The position numbers were made by a program, and so were the translations under genes. From the NCBI GenBank assembly GCA_903876735.1, contig CAIRAW010000038.1, positions 30,932 through 94,931 on the forward strand: 64,000 nt of DNA, in the 5' to 3' direction. The notes under the pieces were generated by a model. It was not told where the DNA came from. It ran no database searches and was given only the letters and a program-made list of their open reading frames with translations. Source of the stretch: an uncultured beta proteobacterium (GTDB taxonomy: Bacteria; Pseudomonadota; Gammaproteobacteria; Burkholderiales; Burkholderiaceae_C). Below, one piece after another: positions 54,591-63,651 of the stretch; position 1 is the first letter of the stretch, and the number at the start of each line of letters is the position of its first letter.

Positions 54591-54749
54591 GTACCTTTTT
54601 TGGTCAGTGACAACCTGGTCGGCTGGCTATTTTCATGGAGAACTCCCTCGATGCTGGCAATCATAGCAATTGTGACGACGATGCTACCGGAGGAAAGTCC
54701 GAGCGTAAAGGGGCTAATACCCTGAACGCTGGCCCCAATTGAAACGACT

Positions 54750-54763
54750 TTGCGACTTATCAA
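54750..54763. promoter_or_regulatory. Third FNR-like box
   Basis: TTGCGACTTATCAA followed by GCG, one base different from the box at 44171. It lies 160 bp upstream of the kinase start (reverse strand) and 177 bp before the Bcr/CflA start, so its target is unclear. Confidence 0.4.
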
Positions 54764-54782
54764 GCGCAGCGGCAGCAAGGCA

Positions 54783-54914
54783 CGCCCCCCCGGGGGCAGG
54801 GAGCCACATGCAGCGGGGAGCGTGGGGGCAACGTTTCACCGCCGGGCCGCCCCAAGGTGAAACAGCCCCCTCGGGGGCAGGGAGCCACACGCAGTGGGCG
54901 ACCGTGGGGGCAAC
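54783..54914. repeat. Two reversed copies of the dispersed GC-rich repeat
   Basis: CCCCCGGGGGCAGGGAGCCACATGC..GCGTGGGGGCA and CCCCCTCGGGGGCAGGGAGCCACACGC..CGTGGGGGCA (fragments) sit either side of GGGCCGCCCCAAGG. Reverse orientation to the units in edd and waaA. Forward reading gives GAGSHTQWATVGA, close to the peptides in those proteins. Confidence 0.85.
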
Positions 54915-54939
54915 ATCCCTATCTGCTACCCTTGCAGCA

Positions 54940-56154
54940 ATGTCGAATCAACCCCGCACTGCCATGCCGCCCGGCCTGACCATTCTGGTTCTGTCACTGC
55001 TGCTGGGCCTGCAACCGATCACCACCGATCTGTACCTGCCGGCGCTGCCGGCGCTGACCACGGGCTTCGGCGCGACCATGACGCAGGCGCAACTGACCCT
55101 GACCGCCCTGCTGCTGGCCTTTGGCCTGTCGCAACTGGTCTGGGGCCCGCTGTCGGATCGCTTTGGCCGGCGCCCCATCCTGCTGATCGGCATGAGCGCC
55201 TATGTGCTGGCCTCCATCGCCAGCACGCTGGCCCCGACGATGAGCCTGTTGATCATCTGGCGCACCGTGCAGGGCGCTGCCATGGGAGCCGGCGTGATGT
55301 GCGCGCGCGCCATCGTGCGTGACCTGTACACGCCAGCGCAGGGTGCGCGCGCCATGTCCAAGGCGCTCAGCGGACTGGGTGTGACCGCCTGCCTGAGCGC
55401 GCCGCTCGGTGGCCTGCTGTCCGACCTGTTCAACTGGCGCATCGCGCTGCTGGCGCTGACCCTTTTCGGCGCGGTCTGCCTGGCCCTGATTGCGCTGCGC
55501 TTCGAGGAAACCGTGCAGCAGCGCAATCCGCGCGCGCTGCAGCCCGCCACACTCTGGCGCACCTGGCTGACGATTCTGCGCAACCCCACGTTCTGGGCCT
55601 TCTCGGCCCTGTCGGGCGCGTCCTACGGCGGCCTGTTCACCTTTCTGGCCTCGGGTTCCTTCGTCTTCATCCAGGTGCTGGGCCTGAGCAAGACCGAATA
55701 CGGAATGGTGATGTTCTTCAATTCACTGGCCTACATCGCCGGCACCTTCGGCTGCCGCTGGCTGCTCGCGCGCCTGGGCGTGCGCCGCACGGTGGCCATC
55801 GCCGGCGTCATGACCTTGTGTGGCGGCAGCCTGATGGGCGTGCTGGCCATGGCCGGTTGGCACTCACCCTGGGCCATCATGCTGCCGCAAATCGTGTTCA
55901 TGATCGGCCACGGCATCCACCAGCCCTGCGGCCAGAGCGGCGCGGTGGGGCCCTTTCCGCAGGCAGCGGGCGCGGCCTCGGCCCTGAACGGCTTCATCAT
56001 GATGCTGCTGGCCTTTGTCGTCGGCAACTGGCTCGGCAGCCACATGGACGGCAGCGTGTTCCCGCTGGTCTACGGCATCTGGTTCTGGAGCGTGCTGATC
56101 GCCCTGACCGCCTGGACCCTGGTGCAAAAATATGGAGACGCCGGTGGCCAATGA
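54940..56154 (+). CDS. Bcr/CflA-family drug resistance MFS transporter
   Basis: 404 residues from the ATG at 54940; the longer frame upstream runs through repeat DNA. Typical start [28 protein letters not shown] and motif [16 protein letters not shown] (about 70). Twelve helices. Exports drugs such as bicyclomycin or sulfonamides, or peptides and amino acids. Overlaps miaA by 23 bp. Confidence 0.92.
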   Translation: MSNQPRTAMPPGLTILVLSLLLGLQPITTDLYLPALPALTTGFGATMTQAQLTLTALLLAFGLSQLVWGPLSDRFGRRPILLIGMSAYVLASIASTLAPTMSLLIIWRTVQGAAMGAGVMCARAIVRDLYTPAQGARAMSKALSGLGVTACLSAPLGGLLSDLFNWRIALLALTLFGAVCLALIALRFEETVQQRNPRALQPATLWRTWLTILRNPTFWAFSALSGASYGGLFTFLASGSFVFIQVLGLSKTEYGMVMFFNSLAYIAGTFGCRWLLARLGVRRTVAIAGVMTLCGGSLMGVLAMAGWHSPWAIMLPQIVFMIGHGIHQPCGQSGAVGPFPQAAGAASALNGFIMMLLAFVVGNWLGSHMDGSVFPLVYGIWFWSVLIALTAWTLVQKYGDAGGQ

Positions 56155-57109
56155 AGCAGCATTGAAATACATTGCTGTCGCGGGGCCGACCGCCTCGGGC
56201 AAGACCGCAGCGGCTCTGGCCATCGCGCGCGAACACGCGGTCGAGATCATCAGTGTCGACTCGGCCTTGGTCTACCGTGGCATGGACATCGGCACTGCCA
56301 AACCGAGCGCAAGCGAACTGGCCAGCGTGCGCCACCACCTGATCGACATCCGCGACCCGCTGCAAGCCTATAGCGCCGCCGAGTTCGTGACCGACGCGCA
56401 GCAACTGATGGCCGACATCCACGCGCGCGGCAAATTGCCATTGCTGGTTGGCGGCACCATGCTGTACTTCAAGGCGCTGATGGTCGGCATGGACGCCATG
56501 CCCAAAGCCGACCCGGCCCTGCGCGCCGCCATTGAAGCACAAGCGCGCACCCAGGGCTGGGCCGCGCTGCACGCCGAACTGGCGCGGGTCGACCCCGTTA
56601 CCGCGCAGCGTCTGCACCCGGCCGACTCGCAGCGCATCCAGCGTGCGCTCGAGGTGTTTCGCGCCAGCGGTCAGCCACTCTCCAGCTTTCACAGCACGCA
56701 CGCCCGGGCGGCCGCTGCGGATGGCGACACGGTGACTGGTTCCTTGCTGATCTCGCTTGAGCCGGCCGACCGCGCCTGGCTGCACCAGCGCATCGCCCAG
56801 CGCTTTGACGCCATGCTGGAAGCCGGCCTGATTGGCGAGGTCAAGGGCTTGCGCGCACGCGGCGACCTGCACGCCGACCTGCCCTCGATGCGCTGCGTCG
56901 GCTACCGCCAGAGCTGGGAGGCGCTCGACGGCCAGTGGCCAATGGCCGAGTTGCGCGACAAGGGCATCTTCGCCACGCGCCAACTCGCCAAGCGTCAGTT
57001 GACCTGGCTGCGCTCCATGCCGCAACGCCAGACCGTGGCCTGCGACGCGCCCGATGCGCTGGCGCAGGTGCTGGCGCGCGTGCGCGCCTTTGTCACGGAT
57101 CAGCCATGA
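56132..57109 (+). CDS. miaA: tRNA dimethylallyltransferase
   Basis: 325 residues. P-loop [12 protein letters not shown] (about 18-29), [17 protein letters not shown] (about 43-59), [10 protein letters not shown] (about 107) and the C-terminal [11 protein letters not shown] are diagnostic. It transfers a dimethylallyl group to A37 of tRNAs reading U-starting codons. ATGA overlap with the following ABC ATPase. Confidence 0.95.
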   Translation: METPVANEAALKYIAVAGPTASGKTAAALAIAREHAVEIISVDSALVYRGMDIGTAKPSASELASVRHHLIDIRDPLQAYSAAEFVTDAQQLMADIHARGKLPLLVGGTMLYFKALMVGMDAMPKADPALRAAIEAQARTQGWAALHAELARVDPVTAQRLHPADSQRIQRALEVFRASGQPLSSFHSTHARAAAADGDTVTGSLLISLEPADRAWLHQRIAQRFDAMLEAGLIGEVKGLRARGDLHADLPSMRCVGYRQSWEALDGQWPMAELRDKGIFATRQLAKRQLTWLRSMPQRQTVACDAPDALAQVLARVRAFVTDQP

Positions 57110-57807
57110 GCCTGGTCATCACTGATCTGGCCAAGCGCTACGGCGAGGTCGCGGTGTTCAGCCATGTTTCACTGACGGTTGCTGACGGCGAGTTTGTTGC
57201 CATCGTCGGCGAATCCGGCGTTGGCAAGTCGACCCTGCTCAACTGCATGGCCGGCCTGGACAGCTGGGACAGCGGCAGCGTGCTGCTCGACGGCCAGGAC
57301 CTGGGTCGCCTGAACGACGAGCAGAAGGCACGGCTGCGGCGCGAGAAGACCGGCTTTGTGTTTCAGGCTTTTCATGTGCTGCCGCATCTGGACGTGGCAC
57401 AGAACGTGGCGCTGCCCTTGCTGCTGCTGGGCCAGCACGACGCGGCGCGGGTGCAGGCCATGCTTGATGCCGTGGGCCTGAGCGGTCTGGGTGGACGCCT
57501 GCCACAGCAACTCAGCGGCGGGCAGTTGCAGCGCGTGGCGATTGCGCGCGCGCTGGTGCACCGCCCCAGCCTGCTGCTGGCCGACGAGCCGACCGGCAAC
57601 CTCGACCCCACGACAGCGGCAAGGGTGATGGACGCGCTGATCGCGCAGAGCCGCCAGCACGGTGCCTCGCTGGTGCTGGTCACGCACTCCGAAGCCGCCG
57701 CCAGCCGCGCCGACCGCGTGCTGCACCTGAGGGCCGACGGTCTGGCGTCAGCGGCTGTAGCGCTCCAGCCCAACAACCCCGATCTTTTGCAGACCCAGGC
57801 GCTGTGA
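57106..57807 (+). CDS. ABC transporter ATP-binding protein (LolD/FtsE-like)
   Basis: 233 residues from the ATG at 57106. Walker [10 protein letters not shown] (about 35-43), signature [15 protein letters not shown] (about 138), Walker [14 protein letters not shown]. LolD/MacB-class ATPases work with FtsX-type permeases; the probable partner is at 60479-63034, beyond a reverse-strand cluster. Its 3' end overlaps the convergent exbD gene by 60 bp. Confidence 0.92.
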   Translation: MSLVITDLAKRYGEVAVFSHVSLTVADGEFVAIVGESGVGKSTLLNCMAGLDSWDSGSVLLDGQDLGRLNDEQKARLRREKTGFVFQAFHVLPHLDVAQNVALPLLLLGQHDAARVQAMLDAVGLSGLGGRLPQQLSGGQLQRVAIARALVHRPSLLLADEPTGNLDPTTAARVMDALIAQSRQHGASLVLVTHSEAAASRADRVLHLRADGLASAAVALQPNNPDLLQTQAL

Positions 57808-58179
57808 GGCGCTGAGCACGGCGGCCAGCGTGTCGTACCTGGCCTGCGGATGCGAGCGGATATGGATCTCGGGCTGCTCCCCCAACTGAGCGGCGGCCTG
57901 CAGGCGCTGCTCCAGCATGGAGCGATCGGCCAGCGGCTCGCCGTTCCATACGAGCACGTTGTTCTCCATGACCTCAATCTGCACGATCAGCGGCTCGCTT
58001 CGGGTATGCGGCGGCACGGCGCCGGGCAACTCCATGTTGACCGAATGCAGGCGGATCGGAATCGTGATGATGATCATCACCAGCAGCACCAGCAGGACGT
58101 CGATCAGCGGCGTGATGTTCATGCTGGCGCTGAGTTCGGGCTCGGCCGCGTCGAGTGCTTCGTCGAAATCAATGGCCAT
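57748..58179 (-). CDS. exbD: ExbD/TolR-family protein (second copy)
   Basis: 143 residues from the ATG at 58179. Single transmembrane helix (about 24-42, PLIDVLLVLLVMIIITIPI) with the essential Asp at about 27 and a periplasmic domain ending in a [10 protein letters not shown] strand. Part of the ExbB-ExbD energy module. It starts inside the end of the other exbD (11 bp overlap) and its 3' end lies across the ABC ATPase gene. Confidence 0.92.
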   Translation of the reverse strand: MAIDFDEALDAAEPELSASMNITPLIDVLLVLLVMIIITIPIRLHSVNMELPGAVPPHTRSEPLIVQIEVMENNVLVWNGEPLADRSMLEQRLQAAAQLGEQPEIHIRSHPQARYDTLAAVLSASQRLGLQKIGVVGLERYSR

Positions 58180-58597
58180 GTTCGGGTGCCTCCGTGACAA
58201 AGCCGATGCGCGCGATGCCGGCCTGCTGCGCCGCCGCCAGCACGCGCGCCACCGCCTCGAAGTCGGCACGCGCATCGCCGCGGATATGGACTTCGGGCTG
58301 CGGTGTTCGTGGCGCGATCTGGTTCAACTTATCGGCCAGGCTTTGCGCATCGGCCAGCCGGGCGTCGAACCAGTAGATCGCGCCGGCCGCGTCGACCGAA
58401 ATCAGCACCGTCTCGGGCTGGCTTTGCTGCAAACTGCTGGCCTGGCGCGGTAGGCGCACGGCGACCGAGGTGTTGATGACCGGGATGGTGATCAGGAAAA
58501 TGATCAGCAGCACCAGCATCACATCGACCAGCGGCGTGGTGTTGATCTCCGACAGATCGGCGTCCTCGTCCGGCGCCTCCGGGTAGCTGATGGCCAT
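58169..58597 (-). CDS. exbD: ExbD/TolR-family protein (first copy)
   Basis: 142 residues. Helix LVDVMLVLLIIFLITIPVIN with Asp at about 25, preceded by the typical LSEINTTP. Periplasmic domain with LISVDAAGAIYWFDARL. About a third identical in layout to the second copy, so the pair may act as a heteromer. Starts 3 bp after exbB. Confidence 0.93.
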   Translation of the reverse strand: MAISYPEAPDEDADLSEINTTPLVDVMLVLLIIFLITIPVINTSVAVRLPRQASSLQQSQPETVLISVDAAGAIYWFDARLADAQSLADKLNQIAPRTPQPEVHIRGDARADFEAVARVLAAAQQAGIARIGFVTEAPEHGH

Positions 58598-58600
58598 GGT

Positions 58601-59422
58601 TCAGGCGCTGCGGTTGGTGGCGGGCTGGAGCTTGTCGATTTCTTCCAGCAGTTGCGTGTGCAGTTCCGAGCCAAAGCCCTTGACCGCGTGCAGCAACACC
58701 CGGTTGCGCCGCACCAGCCAGTTGTAGCCCAGCACCGCCGGCACGGCAACCGCCAGACCGAGGGCTGTCATGATCAGCGCCTCGCCGACCGGGCCCGCCA
58801 CCTTGTCGATCGAGGCCTGGCCCGAAACGCCGATCGTCACCAGCGCGTTGTAAATGCCCCAGACGGTTCCGAACAGGCCGACAAAGGGCGCCGTCGAACC
58901 GACCGTGGCCAGCACCGAGAGTCCTTCCTGGCTGCGCATCTGCAGGCTGGCGACCGACTGCACGATGTCCTGACTGAGCCAGGTTCCGAGATCAAGCTGA
59001 CGCGCCAGACCGGTGTGCCGGCGCGCCGCCTGCAGCGCCGACTCGACCATCGCACGCAGCGGACTCAGAGGCGCCAGCGCATCGCTGCGCCGGTGCAGCG
59101 GGTCGGAACCGGCAAAGACCTTTCGGGCGGCCCGCAATTGCGCGTTGAGCTGACGCTGCGCCAACCATTTCGCAATGATGAAGTACCAGCTCAGGATCGA
59201 CATCAGCGCCAGGATGACGAGCGTGGCGCGCGCCACCCAATCGCCCTGCAGCCAGACCGAGCGCAGGCCGTAGGGATTGAGCACGGCCTCAGTGGCCGGT
59301 GGCACGATGGCCGCAGCGCCGGTCTGCGCCTGCGCCAGGCCGGCGGCGAGCAGGCCCGACAACAGCAGCGCAAAGCACAGAGCGGGTAAAACACGGCGCG
59401 AAGAATGAAGGGATTGGGTCAT
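58601..59422 (-). CDS. exbB: ExbB/MotA/TolQ proton channel protein
   Basis: 273 residues from the ATG at 59422. N-terminal signal-like helix (about 10-32), then three transmembrane segments, with the family motifs TVGSTAPFVGLFGTVWGIYNAL and GEALIMTALGLAVAVPAVLGYN. It drives a TonB-type transducer with the proton gradient. The transducer-like gene lies directly upstream. Confidence 0.93.
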   Translation of the reverse strand: MTQSLHSSRRVLPALCFALLLSGLLAAGLAQAQTGAAAIVPPATEAVLNPYGLRSVWLQGDWVARATLVILALMSILSWYFIIAKWLAQRQLNAQLRAARKVFAGSDPLHRRSDALAPLSPLRAMVESALQAARRHTGLARQLDLGTWLSQDIVQSVASLQMRSQEGLSVLATVGSTAPFVGLFGTVWGIYNALVTIGVSGQASIDKVAGPVGEALIMTALGLAVAVPAVLGYNWLVRRNRVLLHAVKGFGSELHTQLLEEIDKLQPATNRSA

Positions 59423-59481
59423 GGTGTCTTCCTGAAAAATTGGCTTCGTGATTTGCTTCGTTGTTCGGTGGCTGCAATCGC

Positions 59482-60450
59482 CTATTTGCATTTGCCGCGG
59501 GCCGCCGCAATCGGAATGCTGATGATTGAAAACAGTGTGCCGCTCGCATCGGGGCGGATGCAATCGGGTAGCTCGGCCTCGGCCACGCCCTCGGCCAAGC
59601 GGTCACGCGACCGGCCGCCATTGAGTTGTTCGTTGGCCATCTCGGAGAGACTGCGCTGGCGCGGCGCGTTCCTCATGACATTGGGGTAGAGATTGAGCGC
59701 TGGCGCGGCGGCGGCCGAGCCCGCGGGGGCCGCTCGGGCCGGCGCCGGCGTTGCGGGCGATGCGGCGCCAGGCGCGGCTTCGACCGGCGTGATGGCGGCC
59801 GGCCGCACGGGTGCTGGTGCTGGTGCCGGGGTTGGTGCCGGGGTTGGCGCGGGTGCAGGTGCAGGTGCAGGTGCCGGCGCCGGGGTTGGCGCGGGTGCGG
59901 GAGTCGGCGTCGGCGCGACCTCGGGCACGGGTGTCGGTGCCGGTATTGGAACCGGTACCGGAACTGGTGTTGGTGCGGGTTCCGGCTTGGGCATCGGAGC
60001 CGGTACCGGCGCGGGTTCTGGCACTGGCGCGGGCGGCGGCGGAACCGGCGCTGGCGGTTCAGGCCGCAGCACCTCACGCGGAGGCGGCAGCGGCACTGGC
60101 AGCGGCACGATCATCTGCAGCTTGACCTCAACCGGCTTCTCGGGCTGCAGCTCGATCGCTTGCGGCTTGAGCACCGGCGGCGGCAGGGGCGGCGCCGGTG
60201 TCACCTCCTGGGTGACCGGTAGCGGCAAAGGTTTCGGCGGACTGACAGGCGCCGGGGCTTTTTCCACCGGCAAGGTGATCGGTGCCAGGTAGCGCACCAC
60301 CGTGCGCATCGTCTGCACCATGGGCGCGGACTGCAGCGCCAGCCACAGCAAAGCCAGGTGCAGCGCAGCCGTGCTGAGCAACGCGGCGCGGGAAACGCGG
60401 GAGGGATGAGGAATTGGCAAGGAGGAACCCAGCATCACGGTGGCGCACAT
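59482..60450 (-). CDS. TonB-like energy transducer with very long Pro-Ala repeat and no TonB C-terminal domain
   Basis: 322 residues (317 if started at 60435). Short basic N-terminus and one transmembrane anchor (about 22-42, SRAALLSTAALHLALLWLAL), then from about 60 to 250 a Pro-rich spacer of PAP/PVP units that should span the periplasm. The C-terminus (about 255-320: NLYPNVMRNAPRQRSLSEMA ... LAEGVAEAELPDCIRPD, ending RGKCK with two cysteines) is not the TonB_C fold. Such proteins occur beside exbB-exbD in Comamonadaceae; the outer membrane partner is unknown. Confidence 0.75.
   Translation of the reverse strand: MCATVMLGSSLPIPHPSRVSRAALLSTAALHLALLWLALQSAPMVQTMRTVVRYLAPITLPVEKAPAPVSPPKPLPLPVTQEVTPAPPLPPPVLKPQAIELQPEKPVEVKLQMIVPLPVPLPPPREVLRPEPPAPVPPPPAPVPEPAPVPAPMPKPEPAPTPVPVPVPIPAPTPVPEVAPTPTPAPAPTPAPAPAPAPAPAPTPAPTPAPAPAPVRPAAITPVEAAPGAASPATPAPARAAPAGSAAAAPALNLYPNVMRNAPRQRSLSEMANEQLNGGRSRDRLAEGVAEAELPDCIRPDASGTLFSIISIPIAAARGKCK
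59800..60055. repeat. Degenerate tandem repeat coding the Pro-Ala spacer
   Basis: Units of GGTGCTGGTGCCGGG / GGTGCAGGTGCAGGT type, mostly 6-bp and 12-bp periods, encode the PAP/PVP stretch on the reverse strand. Prone to slippage and length variation between strains. Confidence 0.8.
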
Positions 60451-60478
60451 CTTACCGCCTACACTGCGCAGCATACCC

Positions 60479-63034
60479 ATGATTGACCTGCTGAAAACCT
60501 TTTCCTGGCAAGAGCTGCGCCACCACCCCTGGCGCAACGCGGCAGCGGCGCTGGCAGTGATGCTCGGCGTGGCGCTGGCGTTCTCGGTGCACCTGATCAA
60601 TGCCTCGGCGCTCGATGAATTCTCCAAGGCCGTGCGCTCGGTCGGCGGCCAGCCTGACCTGGAACTGCGCGCCGTGCAGGGCACGTTCGACGAGGCGCTG
60701 TACGCCCGCGTTGCCGGCAACACGCAAGTGGCGCTGGCCTCGCCGGTGCTTGAAGTCAGCACCTATGCGCTGAGCGAGTCGGGCGAACGCGTGCCGCTGC
60801 GTCTGGTCGGCGTCGATGCCTTGCTGGTGGCCGGCGTGGCGCCGGCGTTGATGCCGCAGCCCGAGCGTGGGGCTGATCGCATGGCGCTGTTCGCACCCGA
60901 TACCGTCTTTCTCAACAACGCGGCGCGCCAGCGACTCGGTGGCGCGCGCGTGCAAGTGCAAAGCGCGCAGCAGATCAAGACCGTCAGCGTCACCGGCAGC
61001 GTCAGCGCCGCTGGTGGCGCGCTGGCGGTGATGGACATCGCCGCCGCGCAAGACCTGCTGGGTCGCCACGGTCAGCTCACCCGCATCGACCTGCGCCTGC
61101 AGGTCGGCGTCGACCGCGCAGCTTTCATGCGCGCCCTGCAAGGCGCAGCCGACTGGCCGGCCGGCGTGACGCTGACCGAACCGGGCGACGCGCTGGCGCA
61201 GGTCAGCAATATGTCGCGCGCCTACCGCGTCAACCTCAGCGTGCTGGCCTTGGTGGCCTTGTTTACCGGCGCATTTCTGGTGTTCTCGGTGCTGTCGCTG
61301 AGCGTGGCCAAGCGCACGCAGCAGTTCGCACTGCTCGGCGTGCTGGGCCTGAGTGCGCGGGACCGTTTGCGTCTCGTGCTATGGGAGTCGCTGGCGCTCG
61401 GTCTGGTCGGCAGCGCAGCGGGCATCGCCCTGGGCACGGCGCTGGCGGCGCTGGCGCTGCAACTGCTGGGCGGCGACCTCGGCGGCGGCTACTTTGCCGG
61501 TGTCGCGCCGCGCCTGCAATGGGATGGCCTGGCGGCAAGCGGCTACGGCCTGCTCGGCGTGGCCGCCGCACTGGCCGGCGGCTGGTGGCCGGCACGCCAG
61601 GCGCAGCGACTGGCGCCGGCCCTGGCGCTCAAGGGCCTGGGTGCCGACGGCGTGTCACGGCGCAGCCACTGGCTCAGTCTGCTGCTGCTCGCAGCCAGCG
61701 CCCTGCTTGCACTGGCACCAGCGGTCTTTGAGATCCCGCTGGCCGCCTACCTTTCAATTGGCCTGCTGCTGGTGGGCGGCATCACCGCCCTGCCCTGGCT
61801 CATCGGCCTGCTGCTGAACCGGATCGCACCGCTGCTGGCGCGTCAGGCCCTGCCGCTGCTGGCGGTGGAGCGCGCGCGACGCGTGCGCGAAAGCGCGGCG
61901 GTGGCCGTCAGCGGTGTCGTGGCCTCGCTGAGTCTGGCGGTGGCGCTGACCGTGATGGTGGCGAGTTTTCGCGAGTCCATGCTGCTCTGGCTGGACCAGG
62001 TGCTGCCGGCCGATGTCTACGTGCGCAGCGCGCGCAACCTGGGCGCCAGCGACACCGTTTACTTCAGCCCGGAATTTGTGCAGGCCAGCGCACAAGTGGC
62101 CGGTGTGCAGCGCGTGCAAGCGCTGCGCCAGCTCTCGGTGCTGCTCGATCCGGCACGCCCGGCCGTGGCCCTGATCGCGCGCGACCTGAGCGAGCCGGCG
62201 CGCATGCTGCCGCTGGTGGGCGAGCCGCTGCCGGTACCAAACGGACAGATCGGCATCTATGTCAGCGAAGCCATGCTGGACCTGCACGGCGCGCGCGCCG
62301 GTCAGGTCTTCGCGCCACTGGCAAGCGCCTTCAAGGCAATGGCCTCGGCACAGACCGGCACGCCGGTCTTCTATGTGGCCGGCGTCTGGCGCGACTACGC
62401 GCACCAGAGCGGCGCCATCGCCATCGACAAGCCAATCTTCGAAAAGCTCAGCGGCGACCAGCGCGCCAACGACCTGGCGTTCTGGCTCGACGCGCAGGCC
62501 GACAGCGCGGGCGTGCAGCAGAAGCTGCGCCAACTCGCCGACGCGCAGTCAGCCGGCGCCGGCGCTTTGCTCGAATTTGGCACCACGCGCCAGATTCGCG
62601 CCACCTCGATGCGCATCTTTGACCGCAGTTTTGCCGTCACCTACTGGCTGCAGGCGATCGCCATCGGCATCGGCCTGTTCGGCGTGGCGGCGAGCTTCAG
62701 CGCGCAGGTGCTGGCGCGGCGCAAGGAGTTCGGCCTGCTGGTGCACCTGGGCCTGACGCGCCGCCAAATCCTCAGCGTGGTGGCGCTCGAAGGCGCTGCC
62801 TGGACCAGCCTGGGCGCGATCGCCGGCCTGGGCCTGGGCCTGTTGGTGGCGCTGGTGCTGGTTGATGTCGTCAACCCGCAAAGCTTTCACTGGACCATGG
62901 ACCTGCTGCTGCCCTGGCGCCGCCTGCTGGCGCTGTGCCTGGCGGTGGTCGCGGCCGGCACCGTCACGGCCTGGCTGGCCGGACGCGCCGCGGCCGGCCG
63001 GGACGCGGTGCTGGCAGTGAAAGAGGATTGGTAG
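60479..63034 (+). CDS. ABC transporter permease, FtsX/LolC-like (duplicated domain)
   Basis: 851 residues from the ATG at 60479. N-terminal helix (about 20-40), a large periplasmic region, then an FtsX three-helix set (about 250-390), extra helices (about 400-450), a second periplasmic region and a C-terminal FtsX set (about 720-840; AIGIGLFGVAASFSAQVLARRKEFGLL). The YbbP/DevC-like layout usually works with a LolD-type ATPase, here probably 57106-57807. Divergent from the TonB-like gene. Likely moves lipids or peptides or controls a periplasmic enzyme. Confidence 0.88.
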   Translation: MIDLLKTFSWQELRHHPWRNAAAALAVMLGVALAFSVHLINASALDEFSKAVRSVGGQPDLELRAVQGTFDEALYARVAGNTQVALASPVLEVSTYALSESGERVPLRLVGVDALLVAGVAPALMPQPERGADRMALFAPDTVFLNNAARQRLGGARVQVQSAQQIKTVSVTGSVSAAGGALAVMDIAAAQDLLGRHGQLTRIDLRLQVGVDRAAFMRALQGAADWPAGVTLTEPGDALAQVSNMSRAYRVNLSVLALVALFTGAFLVFSVLSLSVAKRTQQFALLGVLGLSARDRLRLVLWESLALGLVGSAAGIALGTALAALALQLLGGDLGGGYFAGVAPRLQWDGLAASGYGLLGVAAALAGGWWPARQAQRLAPALALKGLGADGVSRRSHWLSLLLLAASALLALAPAVFEIPLAAYLSIGLLLVGGITALPWLIGLLLNRIAPLLARQALPLLAVERARRVRESAAVAVSGVVASLSLAVALTVMVASFRESMLLWLDQVLPADVYVRSARNLGASDTVYFSPEFVQASAQVAGVQRVQALRQLSVLLDPARPAVALIARDLSEPARMLPLVGEPLPVPNGQIGIYVSEAMLDLHGARAGQVFAPLASAFKAMASAQTGTPVFYVAGVWRDYAHQSGAIAIDKPIFEKLSGDQRANDLAFWLDAQADSAGVQQKLRQLADAQSAGAGALLEFGTTRQIRATSMRIFDRSFAVTYWLQAIAIGIGLFGVAASFSAQVLARRKEFGLLVHLGLTRRQILSVVALEGAAWTSLGAIAGLGLGLLVALVLVDVVNPQSFHWTMDLLLPWRRLLALCLAVVAAGTVTAWLAGRAAAGRDAVLAVKEDW

Positions 63035-63051
63035 CGCGCTGTGCTGCCGCG

Positions 63052-63651
63052 CTAACCCAGCCAGGCGTGCCGCGTCAGCCAGCGCCCAAGCTCGTTGTCG
63101 TTGGCCAGGCCGAGTTTGGCAAACAGGCTGGCCCGGTGGGTCTCGACCGAACGGGGGCTGCAGGCTGGAATCAGCAGACGGGCAATCTCTTTGTTGGACT
63201 GGCCCAGGCCCACCTGGCGCGCCACCTCGCGCTCCCGTGGCGTCAGATCGCTCCAGCGTGTCAGCGCATCGGCGCGCGCCTGCGCCTCGGCCAGCGCCAG
63301 GGGCAGTTTCTCCAGCAACTGCTGGGTATCGGGCTTGACCACCCAGTCGAACGCCCCCAGGCGCACCGCTTCAAGCGCCATCGGAATCGTGCCGTGCCCT
63401 GACAGAAACAGCACCACCAGCGCACTTCGGCGCATCTGCAGTTGCTCGAGCACCGCCAGCCCACTCATGCCGCCCATGCGCAAATCCAGAATCACACAGC
63501 CCACCTGGCGCACATCGAGCGCCTGCAAGAAACTCTCGCCCGAGTCAAACCCGCGCACCGCCATGCCCTGTGAAAACAGCAACAGCAGCAGCGAGCGCCG
63601 CAAGGCTTCGTCATCGTCCACCACGTACAGGGTCAAGGCTGTTTCATTCAT
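63052..63651 (-). CDS. FixJ/TtrR-type response regulator
   Basis: 199 residues. Receiver domain with acidic pocket VVDDDEA, Asp in VILDLRMGG (about 56) and Lys in VVKPD (about 106). LuxR-type HTH near the end (LTPREREVARQVGLGQSNKEIARLLIP), with a two-residue longer turn (PAC) between the HTH helices than usual. The start overlaps the kinase stop (ATGA), so the genes are a pair. Confidence 0.9.
   Translation of the reverse strand: MNETALTLYVVDDDEALRRSLLLLLFSQGMAVRGFDSGESFLQALDVRQVGCVILDLRMGGMSGLAVLEQLQMRRSALVVLFLSGHGTIPMALEAVRLGAFDWVVKPDTQQLLEKLPLALAEAQARADALTRWSDLTPREREVARQVGLGQSNKEIARLLIPACSPRSVETHRASLFAKLGLANDNELGRWLTRHAWLG

Larger units (their letters stand above)
54591..54939. other. Intergenic region between the sensor kinase and the Bcr/CflA gene
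   Basis: No gene. Contains an FNR-like box and a doubled dispersed repeat (both listed separately). 54601-54740 is otherwise unstructured to my eye; GGAGGAAAG (54690-54698) resembles a ribosome binding site but no convincing frame follows. Confidence 0.6.

Noticed and set aside
59693..60292. Gly-rich forward frame (199 codons) opposite the TonB-like gene
   Set aside because: Antisense of the Pro-Ala repeat; low complexity without a start signal.
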